In this document: positions 27,226 to 36,174 of the stretch, in pieces
Layout of the letters: each line of letters starts with the position of its first letter
How positions within the stretch are numbered: position 1 is the stretch's first letter
Assembly (NCBI RefSeq): GCF_019428685.1
Contig: NZ_CP080095.1
Span: forward strand, 3,906,001-3,970,000
Direction: 5' to 3'
DNA: 64,000 nt
DNA from: Paraburkholderia edwinii
Lineage (GTDB): Bacteria; Pseudomonadota; Gammaproteobacteria; Burkholderiales; Burkholderiaceae
The notes under the pieces: model-generated
Told to the model about the DNA's origin: nothing
What the model saw: the letters and a program-made list of their open reading frames with translations, nothing else
Databases searched by the model: none
Program-made: the position numbers and the translations under genes

Positions 27226-28359
27226 ATGAGCGCCGTTCATCTGCAGCAGATCCGCAAAACGTTCTCCGGCACCGAGGTGCTGAAGGGTGTCGATATCGAA
27301 GTCAACGAACACGAGTTTCTCGTTTTCGTCGGGCCATCGGGCTGTGGAAAGTCGACGCTGCTGCGCAGCATCGCGGGCCTCGAGCGCATCGACTCAGGCC
27401 AGGTGGTGATCGAAGGCGAGGACGTCACGGATCTCGAACCGTCGGCACGCGGCGTTGCGATGGTGTTTCAGTCGTACGCGCTGTACCCGCATATGTCGGT
27501 GTACGAAAATATCGCGTTCGGGCTGCGCATGATCAAATTGCCCGAAGCCGAGATCAAGGAACGCGTGCATCGCGCCGCGGAAATCCTGCAGATCAATCAG
27601 CTGCTCGAGCGCCGGCCGCGCGCGCTATCGGGCGGCCAGCGCCAGCGCGTGGCGATCGGCCGCTCGATCGTGCGCGAACCGAAAGTGTTTCTGTTCGACG
27701 AACCGCTGTCCAATCTCGACGCCGCCTTGCGCGTGCAGATGCGGCTCGAGCTGATCAAGCTGCACAAGCAGCTGAACGCGACGATGATCTATGTCACGCA
27801 CGATCAGACCGAAGCCATGACCATGGCCGATCGCATCGTCGTACTCAATCACGGCAAGGTCGAACAGATCGGCTCGCCGCTCGAGCTCTATCGCAACCCG
27901 CACAATGCGTTTGTCGCGGGCTTTATCGGCTCGCCGAAAATGAATTTCCTCGATGTGCGTGTGGCACGCGTGGAGGCGGCGGGCGTCACGATCGAACTGC
28001 CCGGCCATACGCCGGGCACGCCGCTGACCGTGCCGTTCGCCGGCGACGGCATCGAAGCCGGCCAAAAACTGATGATGGGGATACGCCCGGAACATTTCGT
28101 CGAGGCCGCTGGCGGCGACATCGATAGCGGCCTCACCGGCGAAGTGATGGTGATCGAGCACCTGGGCAGTGAGACGCTGCTGCATGTGCGTCTGGCCGAC
28201 GACCGCGTGATTCAGGTCAAAGGCTCCGGCGAATCGACGGCCGTCGAAGGGCAGCGCATCAACGCGGGCTTCAGCATCCGGCACGTGCATCTGTTTCGCG
28301 AAGACGGCCGCGCGCTCGAGCGCATGCGGCCGATTACGGAAACGATCGGCGCGAACTGA
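27226..28359 (+). CDS. sugar/polyol ABC transporter ATP-binding protein, UgpC/MalK type
   Basis: A 377-residue ATPase that energises the permeases encoded on the opposite strand. Walker A is GPSGCGKST (about residue 37), the Q-loop is VFQSYALYPHM, the signature is LSGGQRQRVAIGR, Walker B is VFLFDEPLSNLDA, and the H-loop is THDQTEAM. The C-terminal MalK-type OB domain starts near 240 (MNFLDVRV and IRPEHFVEA). An AGGAGA site precedes the ATG at 27226. The long upstream frame is only a shadow of the divergent control region. Expression is probably set by the promoter at 27065-27093. Confidence 0.94.
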   Translation: MSAVHLQQIRKTFSGTEVLKGVDIEVNEHEFLVFVGPSGCGKSTLLRSIAGLERIDSGQVVIEGEDVTDLEPSARGVAMVFQSYALYPHMSVYENIAFGLRMIKLPEAEIKERVHRAAEILQINQLLERRPRALSGGQRQRVAIGRSIVREPKVFLFDEPLSNLDAALRVQMRLELIKLHKQLNATMIYVTHDQTEAMTMADRIVVLNHGKVEQIGSPLELYRNPHNAFVAGFIGSPKMNFLDVRVARVEAAGVTIELPGHTPGTPLTVPFAGDGIEAGQKLMMGIRPEHFVEAAGGDIDSGLTGEVMVIEHLGSETLLHVRLADDRVIQVKGSGESTAVEGQRINAGFSIRHVHLFREDGRALERMRPITETIGAN

Positions 28360-28378
28360 ATCGGTGACAATAGTCTCT

Positions 28379-28648
28379 TTATAGTTTTTCCGGTTCGAGC
28401 GCAATGCGTTCGCCGTCATAAGGCGTGACGGTGGACGGCTCGACCGCGCGCAGAATGCGCCATTTTCCCAATTCGAACGCAACACGTATTTGATGTTCGC
28501 TCGTGTCGTTTGCGCCAAGACGTGCGCACACGGCGTCATGAGGCAACGCATACGCGCGATAGCCCCAGCCAAAGCCATAGACGGAAAACCAGACAGCGGC
28601 GTTCCGGGAAAGAAGCGGCGCAGTCATATGAAGCGGCGACTCGGTCAT
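28379..28648 (-). CDS. small conserved-looking protein, DUF1488-like
   Basis: An 89-residue soluble protein. The block WFSVYGFGWGYRAYALPHDAVCARLGANDTSEHQIRVAFELGKWRILRAVE has the layout of small DUF1488-type proteins (aromatic strand, then ALPHDAVCARLGA, then a helix AFELGKWRILRAVE), which is my loose assignment. I take the Met at 28648 as start; the frame extends to 28705 without likely coding content. Its 3' end is 19 bases from the convergent end of the ABC ATPase gene. The function of this family is unknown. Confidence 0.5.
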   Translation of the reverse strand: MTESPLHMTAPLLSRNAAVWFSVYGFGWGYRAYALPHDAVCARLGANDTSEHQIRVAFELGKWRILRAVEPSTVTPYDGERIALEPEKL

Positions 28649-28923
28649 GGTGTGCACATCCGCGAGAGAGGATCGTGAAACGGCGGGCGGTCTGCCCTGC
28701 CTCATTTTATAAGGACGGCCTGCGCTTACGCAGCGAAGCGTTCATCGAAAACCGGCCCTCGCCTATAGCATGCACCGGATACATGGAGGAAAGATTAATT
28801 ACAGCACCTGTAAGCAATCTGCGTAGATTTCTTAATGATCAGATGATCGAATTGCGCCCGCCACCGAACGATTGACCTTGGTGTCAAACAAAACGTAAGG
28901 GATAAGCGAGAGCCGCCCAAGGA

Positions 28924-30519
28924 TCACGCAATCGTCACAGGGGACTGCGGCGCATCGGTACGCGCCGCTCGAACGCGCAGGAAATCGGCCAGTGCGCTCG
29001 CTGTCAGTGCCTTGGCGAAGAGCCACCCTTGTCCGTACTGCACGCCGCGCAGCAGCAGATAGTCAACCTGCGCTTCGTGTTCGATTCCTTCCGCGACAAT
29101 CTCGAGGCCAAGCGCATGCGCCATGGCAATAATGTGCGGCGCGACGATACTCGATGCGGCTTCCTGCGCGATCGTGTCGATAAACGATTTATCGATCTTC
29201 AGTACATCCACGCGAAAGTTCTGCAGGTACGCGAGGCTCGAATAGCCGGTTCCGAAGTCGTCGATATAAATGGGGTGGCCCGCGCTGCGAAACGCGGCAA
29301 TAGTTTGCCGGGTCGCTTCGGCGTCGAGAAAACTGCGCTCGGTGGCTTCGATGCGCAACTGTTGCGGGTGGATATTCGTGCCCGTGAGCCGGGCACGTAG
29401 CACATGCAGGAAGCGATCGGTTTGCAGATCCGCGCTGCCGACGTTGATCGATACATAAAACGCAGAGTCGGCCAGCAAATGCGCACCGAGCTCACGCAAC
29501 ACTTTGTCGAGAACAAGGTCGGTTAGCGGCTGAAGCAGTGCGCGTTCTTCGGCAATCGGCACGAACACATCCGGCGCTATGACCTGGCCGTCGAGCTGCC
29601 ATCTCGCAAGCGCTTCGACACCGACGCATGCGCGGTCGCGCAACCTGACCACCGGCTGGTAATGCACATCGATTTCTTCGCGCCTTATCGCGCGTTCGAG
29701 CAGCACCGGCAACGAGCGCTCGCGCGACAACAGCCTTAACGTAAGCCACCCGAGCGTGCCGCCGACGACAATGCCGGCTGACAGCCATACCGCGAGCAGC
29801 GTCGTCCATTGACCGAAGAGCCGCGGCCGCGGCGATCTGGCGACAACGCCGAGCGGCCGCGTCGACGAACGCGCAACCGAATAGAGCCAGTGCGGATCAT
29901 CGAACTCGCCGGCACGCCGCCACGCATTGAGCATCTCGTCGGCGTCGGCGCCTGACGATACGGCAAACACCTTGCCGACATCGACGTTGACGGCAGCGAT
30001 CGAGCGGCCCGCCGGATCGATCACGTCCACATACGACTGCGGGTCGAGCGTCACATAGTTGCCGCCGCGGCCGATCACGATGGTGTCGCGTGCGACGTCG
30101 AGCGGCAGGGTTTGATGGAACCAGACCTGAAAGCCGTCCTTGCTGCGCCAATCCGGTGCAGGCAGCAGATGCGCTCGCGCGGAGACGTCGCCGAGCAACG
30201 CGGAACAACGATAGATGCCGTTGCCGTATACGCCGGCGTCCTGCACATAGCGGTAGCTAAAAACAACGCGTCTTAGCGCGTCGGCTTTGTCCGGAGAACA
30301 GGCATTGCCCGGTATGCGCGCGATATCCGCGATTGCGGCAAACGCCTGGTAGCTGACGAGTTCCGAACGGATCACCGCCTTTGCCGCGAACTGATGCAGG
30401 TCGCGCTGCGCTCTCGCGAGCGCATCCTCGCGTGCCGCATAAAGGCTCGTCAGCACCGGCGCGACGGTGGCCACGCAGGTCAACGCGATGTAAGCAGACG
30501 TGACGGTAAGACGGCTCAT
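28924..30519 (-). CDS. c-di-GMP phosphodiesterase with periplasmic CSS sensor and EAL domain
   Basis: A 531-residue inner-membrane enzyme that hydrolyses c-di-GMP. TM1 is about 5-28, a periplasmic CSS-motif loop follows with C74 (NACSPDK) and C105 (YRCSALLG), TM2 is about 238-262, and then a C-terminal EAL domain. Catalytic-site motifs are VGVEALARW (the EAL motif), INVGSADLQTDRF, IEATERSFLD, YIDDFGTGYSSLAYLQNFRVDVLKIDKSFI, and AEGIEHEAQ. These look intact, so activity is expected. The CSS pair is known in E. coli homologues to respond to periplasmic disulfide/thiol state through DsbA/DsbB. It lies about 4.4 kb from the wsp operon, whose WspR makes c-di-GMP. It is a single gene. Confidence 0.92.
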   Translation of the reverse strand: MSRLTVTSAYIALTCVATVAPVLTSLYAAREDALARAQRDLHQFAAKAVIRSELVSYQAFAAIADIARIPGNACSPDKADALRRVVFSYRYVQDAGVYGNGIYRCSALLGDVSARAHLLPAPDWRSKDGFQVWFHQTLPLDVARDTIVIGRGGNYVTLDPQSYVDVIDPAGRSIAAVNVDVGKVFAVSSGADADEMLNAWRRAGEFDDPHWLYSVARSSTRPLGVVARSPRPRLFGQWTTLLAVWLSAGIVVGGTLGWLTLRLLSRERSLPVLLERAIRREEIDVHYQPVVRLRDRACVGVEALARWQLDGQVIAPDVFVPIAEERALLQPLTDLVLDKVLRELGAHLLADSAFYVSINVGSADLQTDRFLHVLRARLTGTNIHPQQLRIEATERSFLDAEATRQTIAAFRSAGHPIYIDDFGTGYSSLAYLQNFRVDVLKIDKSFIDTIAQEAASSIVAPHIIAMAHALGLEIVAEGIEHEAQVDYLLLRGVQYGQGWLFAKALTASALADFLRVRAARTDAPQSPVTIA

Positions 30520-30678
30520 CGAAGGACCATCCTGCGAATCGTAAGCGGTTCGTGGGCCGCGCTGCCGGTGACGGCCAATTTTTACGATGATAGATCAGGA
30601 CGCGTATTGGCAATGACCTGTTAGATGGGACGGCAAATGCGGCGAATGCGCTTTGCCTGGCCGCGACCTTCAATCCAG

Positions 30679-31584
30679 TTAGTCAGGCGGCGCGGCGTTC
30701 GCCTGTTCGAAGCGTTTCGCAGCCCAATCCATAAAGACACGCACGCGCGGCGACAACTGCCGCGAACGCTGGTACACGAGCGACACGGGCATCGGCGGCG
30801 GTGGCATATCGGCCAGCAACGGCACGAGTGCACCGCTTTTCAGATCTTCTTCGATATGAAAGCGCGGCACCTGCGCGAGCCCCAGGCCAAGCCGTATCGC
30901 AGTCAGATAGCTCTCCGTGCCGGTGACCGAGATCGCCGCGGGCAACACGACCGTTTGCGTTGTCGCGCCAACGGTGAAGTGCAGCGGATTCACGTTGCCG
31001 CTCGTGATCGAACGTATGCCGACCATCCTGTGTGCCGCGAGCTCATCGAGGTTCGTTGGCAATCCGTATTGCTCGAGATACGCGGGCGTCGCGCAAGTCA
31101 CATGTTCGAGCATCGCCACCTGCCGCGCGACGAGTTCGCTGTCGCGCAAGTGCCCATAGCGGAGCACGCAATCGACGCCTTCCTGAACGATATCGACCCA
31201 GCGGTCGCTCTCGCTCATCGCGATTTCGATCTGCGGGTACTGCGCGAAAAACTCGGGGAGGCCCGGCATCAGAAAGTGCCGCGCAAGCGTGCCCTGCACT
31301 TCGATGCGCAGCGTGCCCGTGGGTAGCGCACCGCTAAACGCGCCTTCCGCGTCCTCGATGTCGTCGAGTATCGCGAGGCAGCGCCGGTAATACGCCTCGC
31401 CGTCGAGCGTCGGACGCACGACGCGCGTGGTTCGCTGCAGGAGCCGCACGCCGAGACGCCGCTCCATCTGGTGGATCACCTTCGTGACCGTCGAGCGCGG
31501 CACTTCCATGTCGTTGGCCGCCAGTGTGAAGCTGCGGCGCTCGACGATGCGCGTGTAGAGACGCATCGCATCCAGTCGGTCCAC
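30679..31584 (-). CDS. LysR-family transcriptional regulator divergent to an SDR gene
   Basis: A 301-residue LTTR. The HTH at 1-62 reads MDRLDAMRLYTRIVERRSFTLAANDMEVPRSTVTKVIHQMERRLGVRLLQRTTR, and the effector domain contains GTLRIEVQGTLARHFLMPGLPEFFAQYPQIEIAMSESDRWVD. It starts with GTG at 31584, preceded by AGGGGAAA. The divergent neighbour is an SDR gene (31732), separated by 147 bases that hold a GTTTC-N7-GAAAC repeat. The arrangement suggests an LTTR that controls the SDR and itself. Confidence 0.9.
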   Translation of the reverse strand: MDRLDAMRLYTRIVERRSFTLAANDMEVPRSTVTKVIHQMERRLGVRLLQRTTRVVRPTLDGEAYYRRCLAILDDIEDAEGAFSGALPTGTLRIEVQGTLARHFLMPGLPEFFAQYPQIEIAMSESDRWVDIVQEGVDCVLRYGHLRDSELVARQVAMLEHVTCATPAYLEQYGLPTNLDELAAHRMVGIRSITSGNVNPLHFTVGATTQTVVLPAAISVTGTESYLTAIRLGLGLAQVPRFHIEEDLKSGALVPLLADMPPPPMPVSLVYQRSRQLSPRVRVFMDWAAKRFEQANAAPPD

Positions 31585-31596
31585 GCTTTCCCCTTT

Positions 31597-31613
31597 GTTT
31601 CCCTGATAGAAAC
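31597..31613. promoter_or_regulatory. LysR-type box GTTTC-N7-GAAAC
   Basis: A perfect 5-base inverted repeat (31597-31601 and 31609-31613) in the gap between the divergent LysR and SDR genes, 12 bases before the LysR GTG start and about 120 bases from the SDR start. The spacing of 7 matches many LTTR recognition sites. Placement on the LysR start suggests autorepression. Confidence 0.5.
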
Positions 31614-31731
31614 AGTGCTGGTCATTTGCGGACGATTATATCCGCTACGGGAAAGTACATAGTTCGTTCCATGCCGAGCGCAATCAATCAACGCGAAACG
31701 GCGACCGCAATCGAGATACCGGAGAACGGAC

Positions 31732-32475
31732 ATGAACACAACGAATCACCCCAAAATCGCGCTCGTTACGGGCGCATCGCGCGGCATCGGCGCCGCCATT
31801 GCACGGCAGCTCGCCCGCGACGGCTTTATGGTGCTGATCAACTACGCGAACAATGCGCGCGAAGCGGAAGCGCTCGCCGCGCAAATCGACAAGGCAGGCG
31901 GCCATGCGACCACCGTGCAGGCCGACGTCACCGATCCGGCCGCCGTGAAGCGGATGTTCGACGCGGCGGAAGCGACGTTCGGCGGCGTCGACGTGCTCGT
32001 CAACAACGCCGGCGTGATGCGCCTCGCTGCGATGGCCGATAGCGACGATCGGTTGTTCGACAGCCAGGTGGCGATCAACCTGAAGGGAACATTCAACACG
32101 CTGCGCGAAGCGGCGCGGCGTCTGCGCAACGGCGGACGCATCATCAACACGTCGTCGAGCGTCGTTGGCCTCTATCAACCCACCTATGCGGTTTATGCGG
32201 CGACGAAAGCCGGCGTGGAAGCGATGACGCACATCCTGAGCAAGGAAATGCGCGGCCGCAACATCACCGTGAACACCGTGGCGCCCGGCCCGGTCGCGAC
32301 GGATCTCTTCTTCGAAGGCAAGCCGCAGTCGGTTATCGACCACCTCACCAAACTGACGCCGCTCGAACGATTGGGTAAGCCCGAAGATGTGGCGAACACC
32401 GTCGCATTTCTCGCAAGCCCTGCAGGCGGTTGGGTCAATGGACAAACGCTGCGCGCAAACGGCGGCGCGATTTAA
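31732..32475 (+). CDS. short-chain dehydrogenase/reductase
   Basis: A 247-residue classical SDR. The cofactor loop is TGASRGIGAAIARQL; NNAGV, the TSSSVVGLY Ser region and YAATKAGVEAM (catalytic Tyr/Lys) follow. The C-terminal motif NGQTLRANGGAI is typical of 3-oxoacyl-ACP-reductase-like SDRs of unknown substrate. GGAGAACGGAC precedes the ATG. It is divergent from a LysR regulator and is followed 111 bases later by another SDR in the same direction. A defined pathway is not visible. Confidence 0.9.
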   Translation: MNTTNHPKIALVTGASRGIGAAIARQLARDGFMVLINYANNAREAEALAAQIDKAGGHATTVQADVTDPAAVKRMFDAAEATFGGVDVLVNNAGVMRLAAMADSDDRLFDSQVAINLKGTFNTLREAARRLRNGGRIINTSSSVVGLYQPTYAVYAATKAGVEAMTHILSKEMRGRNITVNTVAPGPVATDLFFEGKPQSVIDHLTKLTPLERLGKPEDVANTVAFLASPAGGWVNGQTLRANGGAI

Positions 32476-32586
32476 GCACGAAGCTGCGGGATCCAAAGCG
32501 AATCGTTTACTACAGCGACGTCAATAAAGCAGTTCGACGCAAAACCCTGAACATCTCAGCGCGCATTGGCGCGCAAAGGAACCATC

Positions 32587-33486
32587 ATGAGCAAAGTTAT
32601 CCTCATTACCGGTGCTTCAAGCGGCTTTGGCCGTTTAACTGCGGAAGCACTTGCCAAGGCTGGGCACACGGTCTATGCATCGATGCGCAATACCACTGGC
32701 CGCAATGCACCGGTCGTCACGCAAATGACGGAGTTCGCGAAGGCGCACCACGCGGATCTGCGCACGATCGAGCTCGACGTGCAATCGCAGCCGTCGATCG
32801 ATGCCGCAGTCGAGCAGATCGTCGCGCAAGCCGGCCGCATCGACGTATTGATGCACAACGCAGGACACATGGCGTTTGGACCCGCCGAAGCCTTCACGCC
32901 TGAACAGTACGGACAACTTTATGACGTGAACGTGCTTAGCACGCAACGCGTGAACCGCGCGGTGCTGCCGCATATGCGCAGCCAGGGCAAGGGTCTGCTT
33001 GTGTGGGTATCGAGCAGCAGCACAGCCGGCGGCACGCCGCCGTATCTCGCGCCGTACTTTGCAGCGAAGGCCGCGATGGATGCGATCGCCGTGCAATATG
33101 CACGCGAGTTGTCGCGCTGGGGTATCGAGACATCGATCATCGTGCCTGGGGCCTTTACGAGCGGCACCAATCACTTTGCCCATACCGAGAAGCCGGCTGA
33201 CGAGGCGCGTTCTGCCGAATACGAGGCAGGTCCTTATGCAGGCTTCGGCGAGCAGATCCAGCAGGCCTTCAGCGCGATCGTGCCGCCCGATGCGGATGCA
33301 AGCCTCGTGGCCGACGCAATCGTTAGCGTCGTAAATGCGCCATTCGGCAAGCGGTCATTCCGTGTGTATATCGACCCAACCGAAGACGGTGCAGAAGTTG
33401 GGTTCACCGTTGTCGATCGTGTGCGCGCAGAGATGCTGCATCGCGTAGGCATGTCGGACCTGCTTAAGCCGAAAATGACTGCATAA
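32587..33486 (+). CDS. short-chain dehydrogenase/reductase, SDR family oxidoreductase
   Basis: A 299-residue SDR. The cofactor loop is TGASSGFGRLTAEAL, MHNAGH replaces NNAG, WVSSSSTAGGTPPYLAPYFAAKAAMDAI contains the Ser and the Tyr-Lys pair (YFAAK), and the C-terminus is longer than in the preceding SDR. The ATG at 32587 has AAAGGAA upstream and matches the family's start; the frame opens 7 codons earlier. It sits between the preceding SDR and a GlxA regulator, all plus-strand, and may be controlled by that GlxA protein. The substrate is unknown. Confidence 0.88.
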   Translation: MSKVILITGASSGFGRLTAEALAKAGHTVYASMRNTTGRNAPVVTQMTEFAKAHHADLRTIELDVQSQPSIDAAVEQIVAQAGRIDVLMHNAGHMAFGPAEAFTPEQYGQLYDVNVLSTQRVNRAVLPHMRSQGKGLLVWVSSSSTAGGTPPYLAPYFAAKAAMDAIAVQYARELSRWGIETSIIVPGAFTSGTNHFAHTEKPADEARSAEYEAGPYAGFGEQIQQAFSAIVPPDADASLVADAIVSVVNAPFGKRSFRVYIDPTEDGAEVGFTVVDRVRAEMLHRVGMSDLLKPKMTA

Positions 33487-33704
33487 ATGTCCGAATAAGA
33501 TGTGGCGCTTAGCAGCGGTTCGTGCGATACGTGCCGCTGTTTCAGCGCTTATGCGTAGCATTCGAGTTTGTTTAACGATGCAAAGTGCAAGGGTCGATAA
33601 CACGCTTCTCCAAATTAGCATATAGTCCAAACTGATTTTGATATCAGATCCGGATGTCGCACTTTGGCGTATGTCCACACGTCCCTCACTCGCTACTTCG
33701 ACAG

Positions 33705-34730
33705 ATGCGCAGCATTGCACTTCTTATTTTTCCGGGCGTACAGGCCCTCGACGTATTCGGCCCGACCGACGTCTTTTCGGAAGCGAACGTTTTCCTTCCG
33801 TCAGAATCGCAGTACCGGCTCAAGCTGATCTCTACCGAACGCGGTGCGTTGCCCTGTTCGAGCGGCTTGCGCATTCACGCGGACGAACACTTTAGCGAAG
33901 CGGATCCGCATCATGATCTGCTGCTCGTTGCAGGTGGTCCGGGTATTGTCAGCAAGCCGCTCGAAGACGACGTGCATGCCTGGCTAAGAGAAGCGAGCCG
34001 CCATTCACAACGCTTCGGTGCTATCTGCAACGGCACCCTGACACTTGCGCGAGCGGGCCTGCTCGATGGGCGCAACGTCACGACGCACTGGAGCAGTGCA
34101 GCGATGCTGTCCTCGCTCTGCCCGACTGCGCGCGTCGAGGCCGACCGCATTTTTATGCAGGACCGCGAGCTTTATACGTCAGCTGGCGTCACCGCGGGCA
34201 TCGATCTCTCGCTGTATCTGCTGGCACAGGACCACGGTCCCGAGCTCGCCTTACGCGTGGCAAAGCGCATGGTCGTGTTCTTGCAGCGCGCGGGCGGCCA
34301 GTCACAATTCAGCCCCTATCTGACGCCATACGCGGAAGACTCTTCGCCAATCGCTCAAGTGCAGCAGTACGTGCTCGCGCACCTTGCGGACGACCTCAGT
34401 ATTTCGGTGCTCGCGTCGGTCGCGAGAATGAGCATGCGCCACTTCTCGCGCGTATTCGCACGCGATGCGCGCGCGACGCCGGCCGAATTTGTCGAAAGCG
34501 CACGCATCGATGCAGCGCGTGTGATGCTCGAAAACAGCTGCTCGCCGTTGAAGACGATCGCGTACCGCTGCGGGCTGCGCGATGCGCACCACCTGCGCGC
34601 GGTATTCAAGCGCCGGCTTGGCATCACGCCGCAGCAATACCGTCTGCATTTCGGCACGCCAGAAGCGGGCGCGCAGCCGCCGGAGATCGATGACGAATCG
34701 AGCCTGACCGAGACGGCCGGCATAGGCTGA
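33705..34730 (+). CDS. GlxA-family transcriptional regulator (DJ-1/PfpI plus AraC HTH), copy 3
   Basis: A 341-residue regulator. The DJ-1-like domain starts MRSIALLIFPGVQALDVFGPTDVF and has the elbow Cys in FGAICNGTLTLARAGLLDGRNVTTHW. The AraC-type HTH pair (about 225-315) includes ISVLASVARMSMRHFSRVF and LKTIAYRCGLRDAHHLRAVFKRRLGITPQQYR. I prefer the start at 33705, where the domain begins; an ATG at 33654 gives a 358-residue form and neither has a good ribosome site. CTGAT-N6-ATCAG lies upstream at 33632-33647. It is preceded by two SDR genes in the same direction. Confidence 0.9.
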   Translation: MRSIALLIFPGVQALDVFGPTDVFSEANVFLPSESQYRLKLISTERGALPCSSGLRIHADEHFSEADPHHDLLLVAGGPGIVSKPLEDDVHAWLREASRHSQRFGAICNGTLTLARAGLLDGRNVTTHWSSAAMLSSLCPTARVEADRIFMQDRELYTSAGVTAGIDLSLYLLAQDHGPELALRVAKRMVVFLQRAGGQSQFSPYLTPYAEDSSPIAQVQQYVLAHLADDLSISVLASVARMSMRHFSRVFARDARATPAEFVESARIDAARVMLENSCSPLKTIAYRCGLRDAHHLRAVFKRRLGITPQQYRLHFGTPEAGAQPPEIDDESSLTETAGIG

Positions 34731-34967
34731 AGCGTTGGAAAACAGCCGCGTCGATGCGTCGTTTTCGATCGCGCGCGGTCTGCTGGACGTTTGGATAGCG
34801 CGTTTAGCGCTAGCGTTGCGATGAGCCTTAGCGGCTTGTTTTAGCGTTTCTTTAGCTTTTATTTATCTTTAGGCGATTTTCTTTAACGTCGCGTTTACGC
34901 ATTCGCGAGAAAAGGACGCCGTTGTCGATAAAGAGAACAATGCGATCGGCTCGAATCGAATCGCCTC

Positions 34968-36065
34968 TTATACCCGTGCGCCCTGTTCGGTTCCGTCATG
35001 CATGACAACGCAGTTTCGCCCTTTGCGTTTTGCTTCGTATAACGCACGGTCGGCCGACTCGATCAGCGACGTCATCGCCGAACCGGCAGTCGGCACCGTC
35101 GCCGCGCCGCCGATACTGACCGTCACATGTTGCGCGGCCAACGAGTTGCGATGCGGCAACGCAAGCGCTTCGATCTCGAGCCGGATCTTTTCCGCGAGCA
35201 GCCTGGCGCCGCCTGCCGCCGTGCTCGGCAACACGACGAGAAACTCTTCGCCGCCATAGCGCGCGGCGATATCGCCCGCCCGTCCGAGGCACTTTTCGAC
35301 CGTCGTCGCGATGCGCTTGAGCACTTCGTCGCCGGCCACATGTCCATACGTATCGTTGTACTGCTTGAAGTTGTCGACGTCGATCATCAACATCGCGATT
35401 TCCGCATGTTCGCGCGCGCTGCGCCGCCATTCGGCGCTCAGATATTCGTCGAGATAGCGGCGGTTCGACAGCCCCGTCAAACCATCCGAATGCGTGAGAC
35501 GGCGCAGTTCGAGATTCGCTTCGAGCAACTGCTGCTGCGATTGTCTGAGCGCGCGATACGCTTCATCTCGCTGCAGCAGGTTCACGAACGAACGCGAGTG
35601 ATAGCGCACGCGTGCGACGAGTTCGATCCGATCGGGCAGCTTCACGAGATAGTCATTCGCGCCGGCTGCAAAGGCGGCGCTCTTGATCACCGGCTCTTCC
35701 TTCGCGGACAGTACGATGATCGGCACATCGCGCGTGGCCGGCGTGCTCCGGTAAGCCTTCACGAGCGTGAGACCGTCGACGCCCGGCATCACGAGGTCTT
35801 GCAGAATCACGGTCGGCCGCGTGTAGATCACGGCCTTCATCGCCTCTTCGGCTTTCGCGCAGTAGTGAAAGTCGATGCCTTCTTCGCCCGCGAGCGCCTG
35901 CCTGACCGCTTCGGCGACGATTGCCTGATCGTCGACGAGCAGCACCATCGCGGGCACGTCCGCTGCGGGCGGCGTGTCGAGCGTGGCGCGTGCCGCTTCG
36001 AGGGCGGCATCGGCTTCGTCGGCGACGGCTCGCGGATCGTGTGAGCCGTTGTGATTCATTCCCAT
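34968..36065 (-). CDS. wspR: Wsp response regulator with diguanylate cyclase domain
   Basis: A 365-residue cytoplasmic output protein of the Wsp system, making c-di-GMP when phosphorylated by WspE. The REC domain (about 40-165) has VILQDLVMPG with the phospho-acceptor Asp, DDQ acid pocket, and the conserved Lys in VKLPDR. A coiled linker (about 170-195) precedes the GGDEF domain. The active site is RYGGEEFLVV, and an RAGD inhibitory site lies five residues before it, so product inhibition is expected. It is the last gene of the operon and is separated from wspF by 109 bases, so it may be partly independently expressed. Domain order matches Pseudomonas WspR. Confidence 0.94.
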   Translation of the reverse strand: MGMNHNGSHDPRAVADEADAALEAARATLDTPPAADVPAMVLLVDDQAIVAEAVRQALAGEEGIDFHYCAKAEEAMKAVIYTRPTVILQDLVMPGVDGLTLVKAYRSTPATRDVPIIVLSAKEEPVIKSAAFAAGANDYLVKLPDRIELVARVRYHSRSFVNLLQRDEAYRALRQSQQQLLEANLELRRLTHSDGLTGLSNRRYLDEYLSAEWRRSAREHAEIAMLMIDVDNFKQYNDTYGHVAGDEVLKRIATTVEKCLGRAGDIAARYGGEEFLVVLPSTAAGGARLLAEKIRLEIEALALPHRNSLAAQHVTVSIGGAATVPTAGSAMTSLIESADRALYEAKRKGRNCVVMHDGTEQGARV

Positions 36066-36174
36066 ATGTGTACCTGTCTAACTGGATTTTCCGTGCGTGG
36101 TGCGGTATTCGGTTGTGGTTTTCCGTTGCGGCTGCGGTTGCGGTTGCAGTTACTGTTTCCGTGCTGCCTGACGG

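Noticed and set aside
34791..34890. T-rich stretch with TTTAGCG words between GlxA copy 3 and wspR
   Set aside because: Only a 4-bp stem is visible, not enough to call a terminator.
36128..36155. short GTTGCG-like repeats between wspF and wspR
   Set aside because: Only a few imperfect units; not a defined tandem array.
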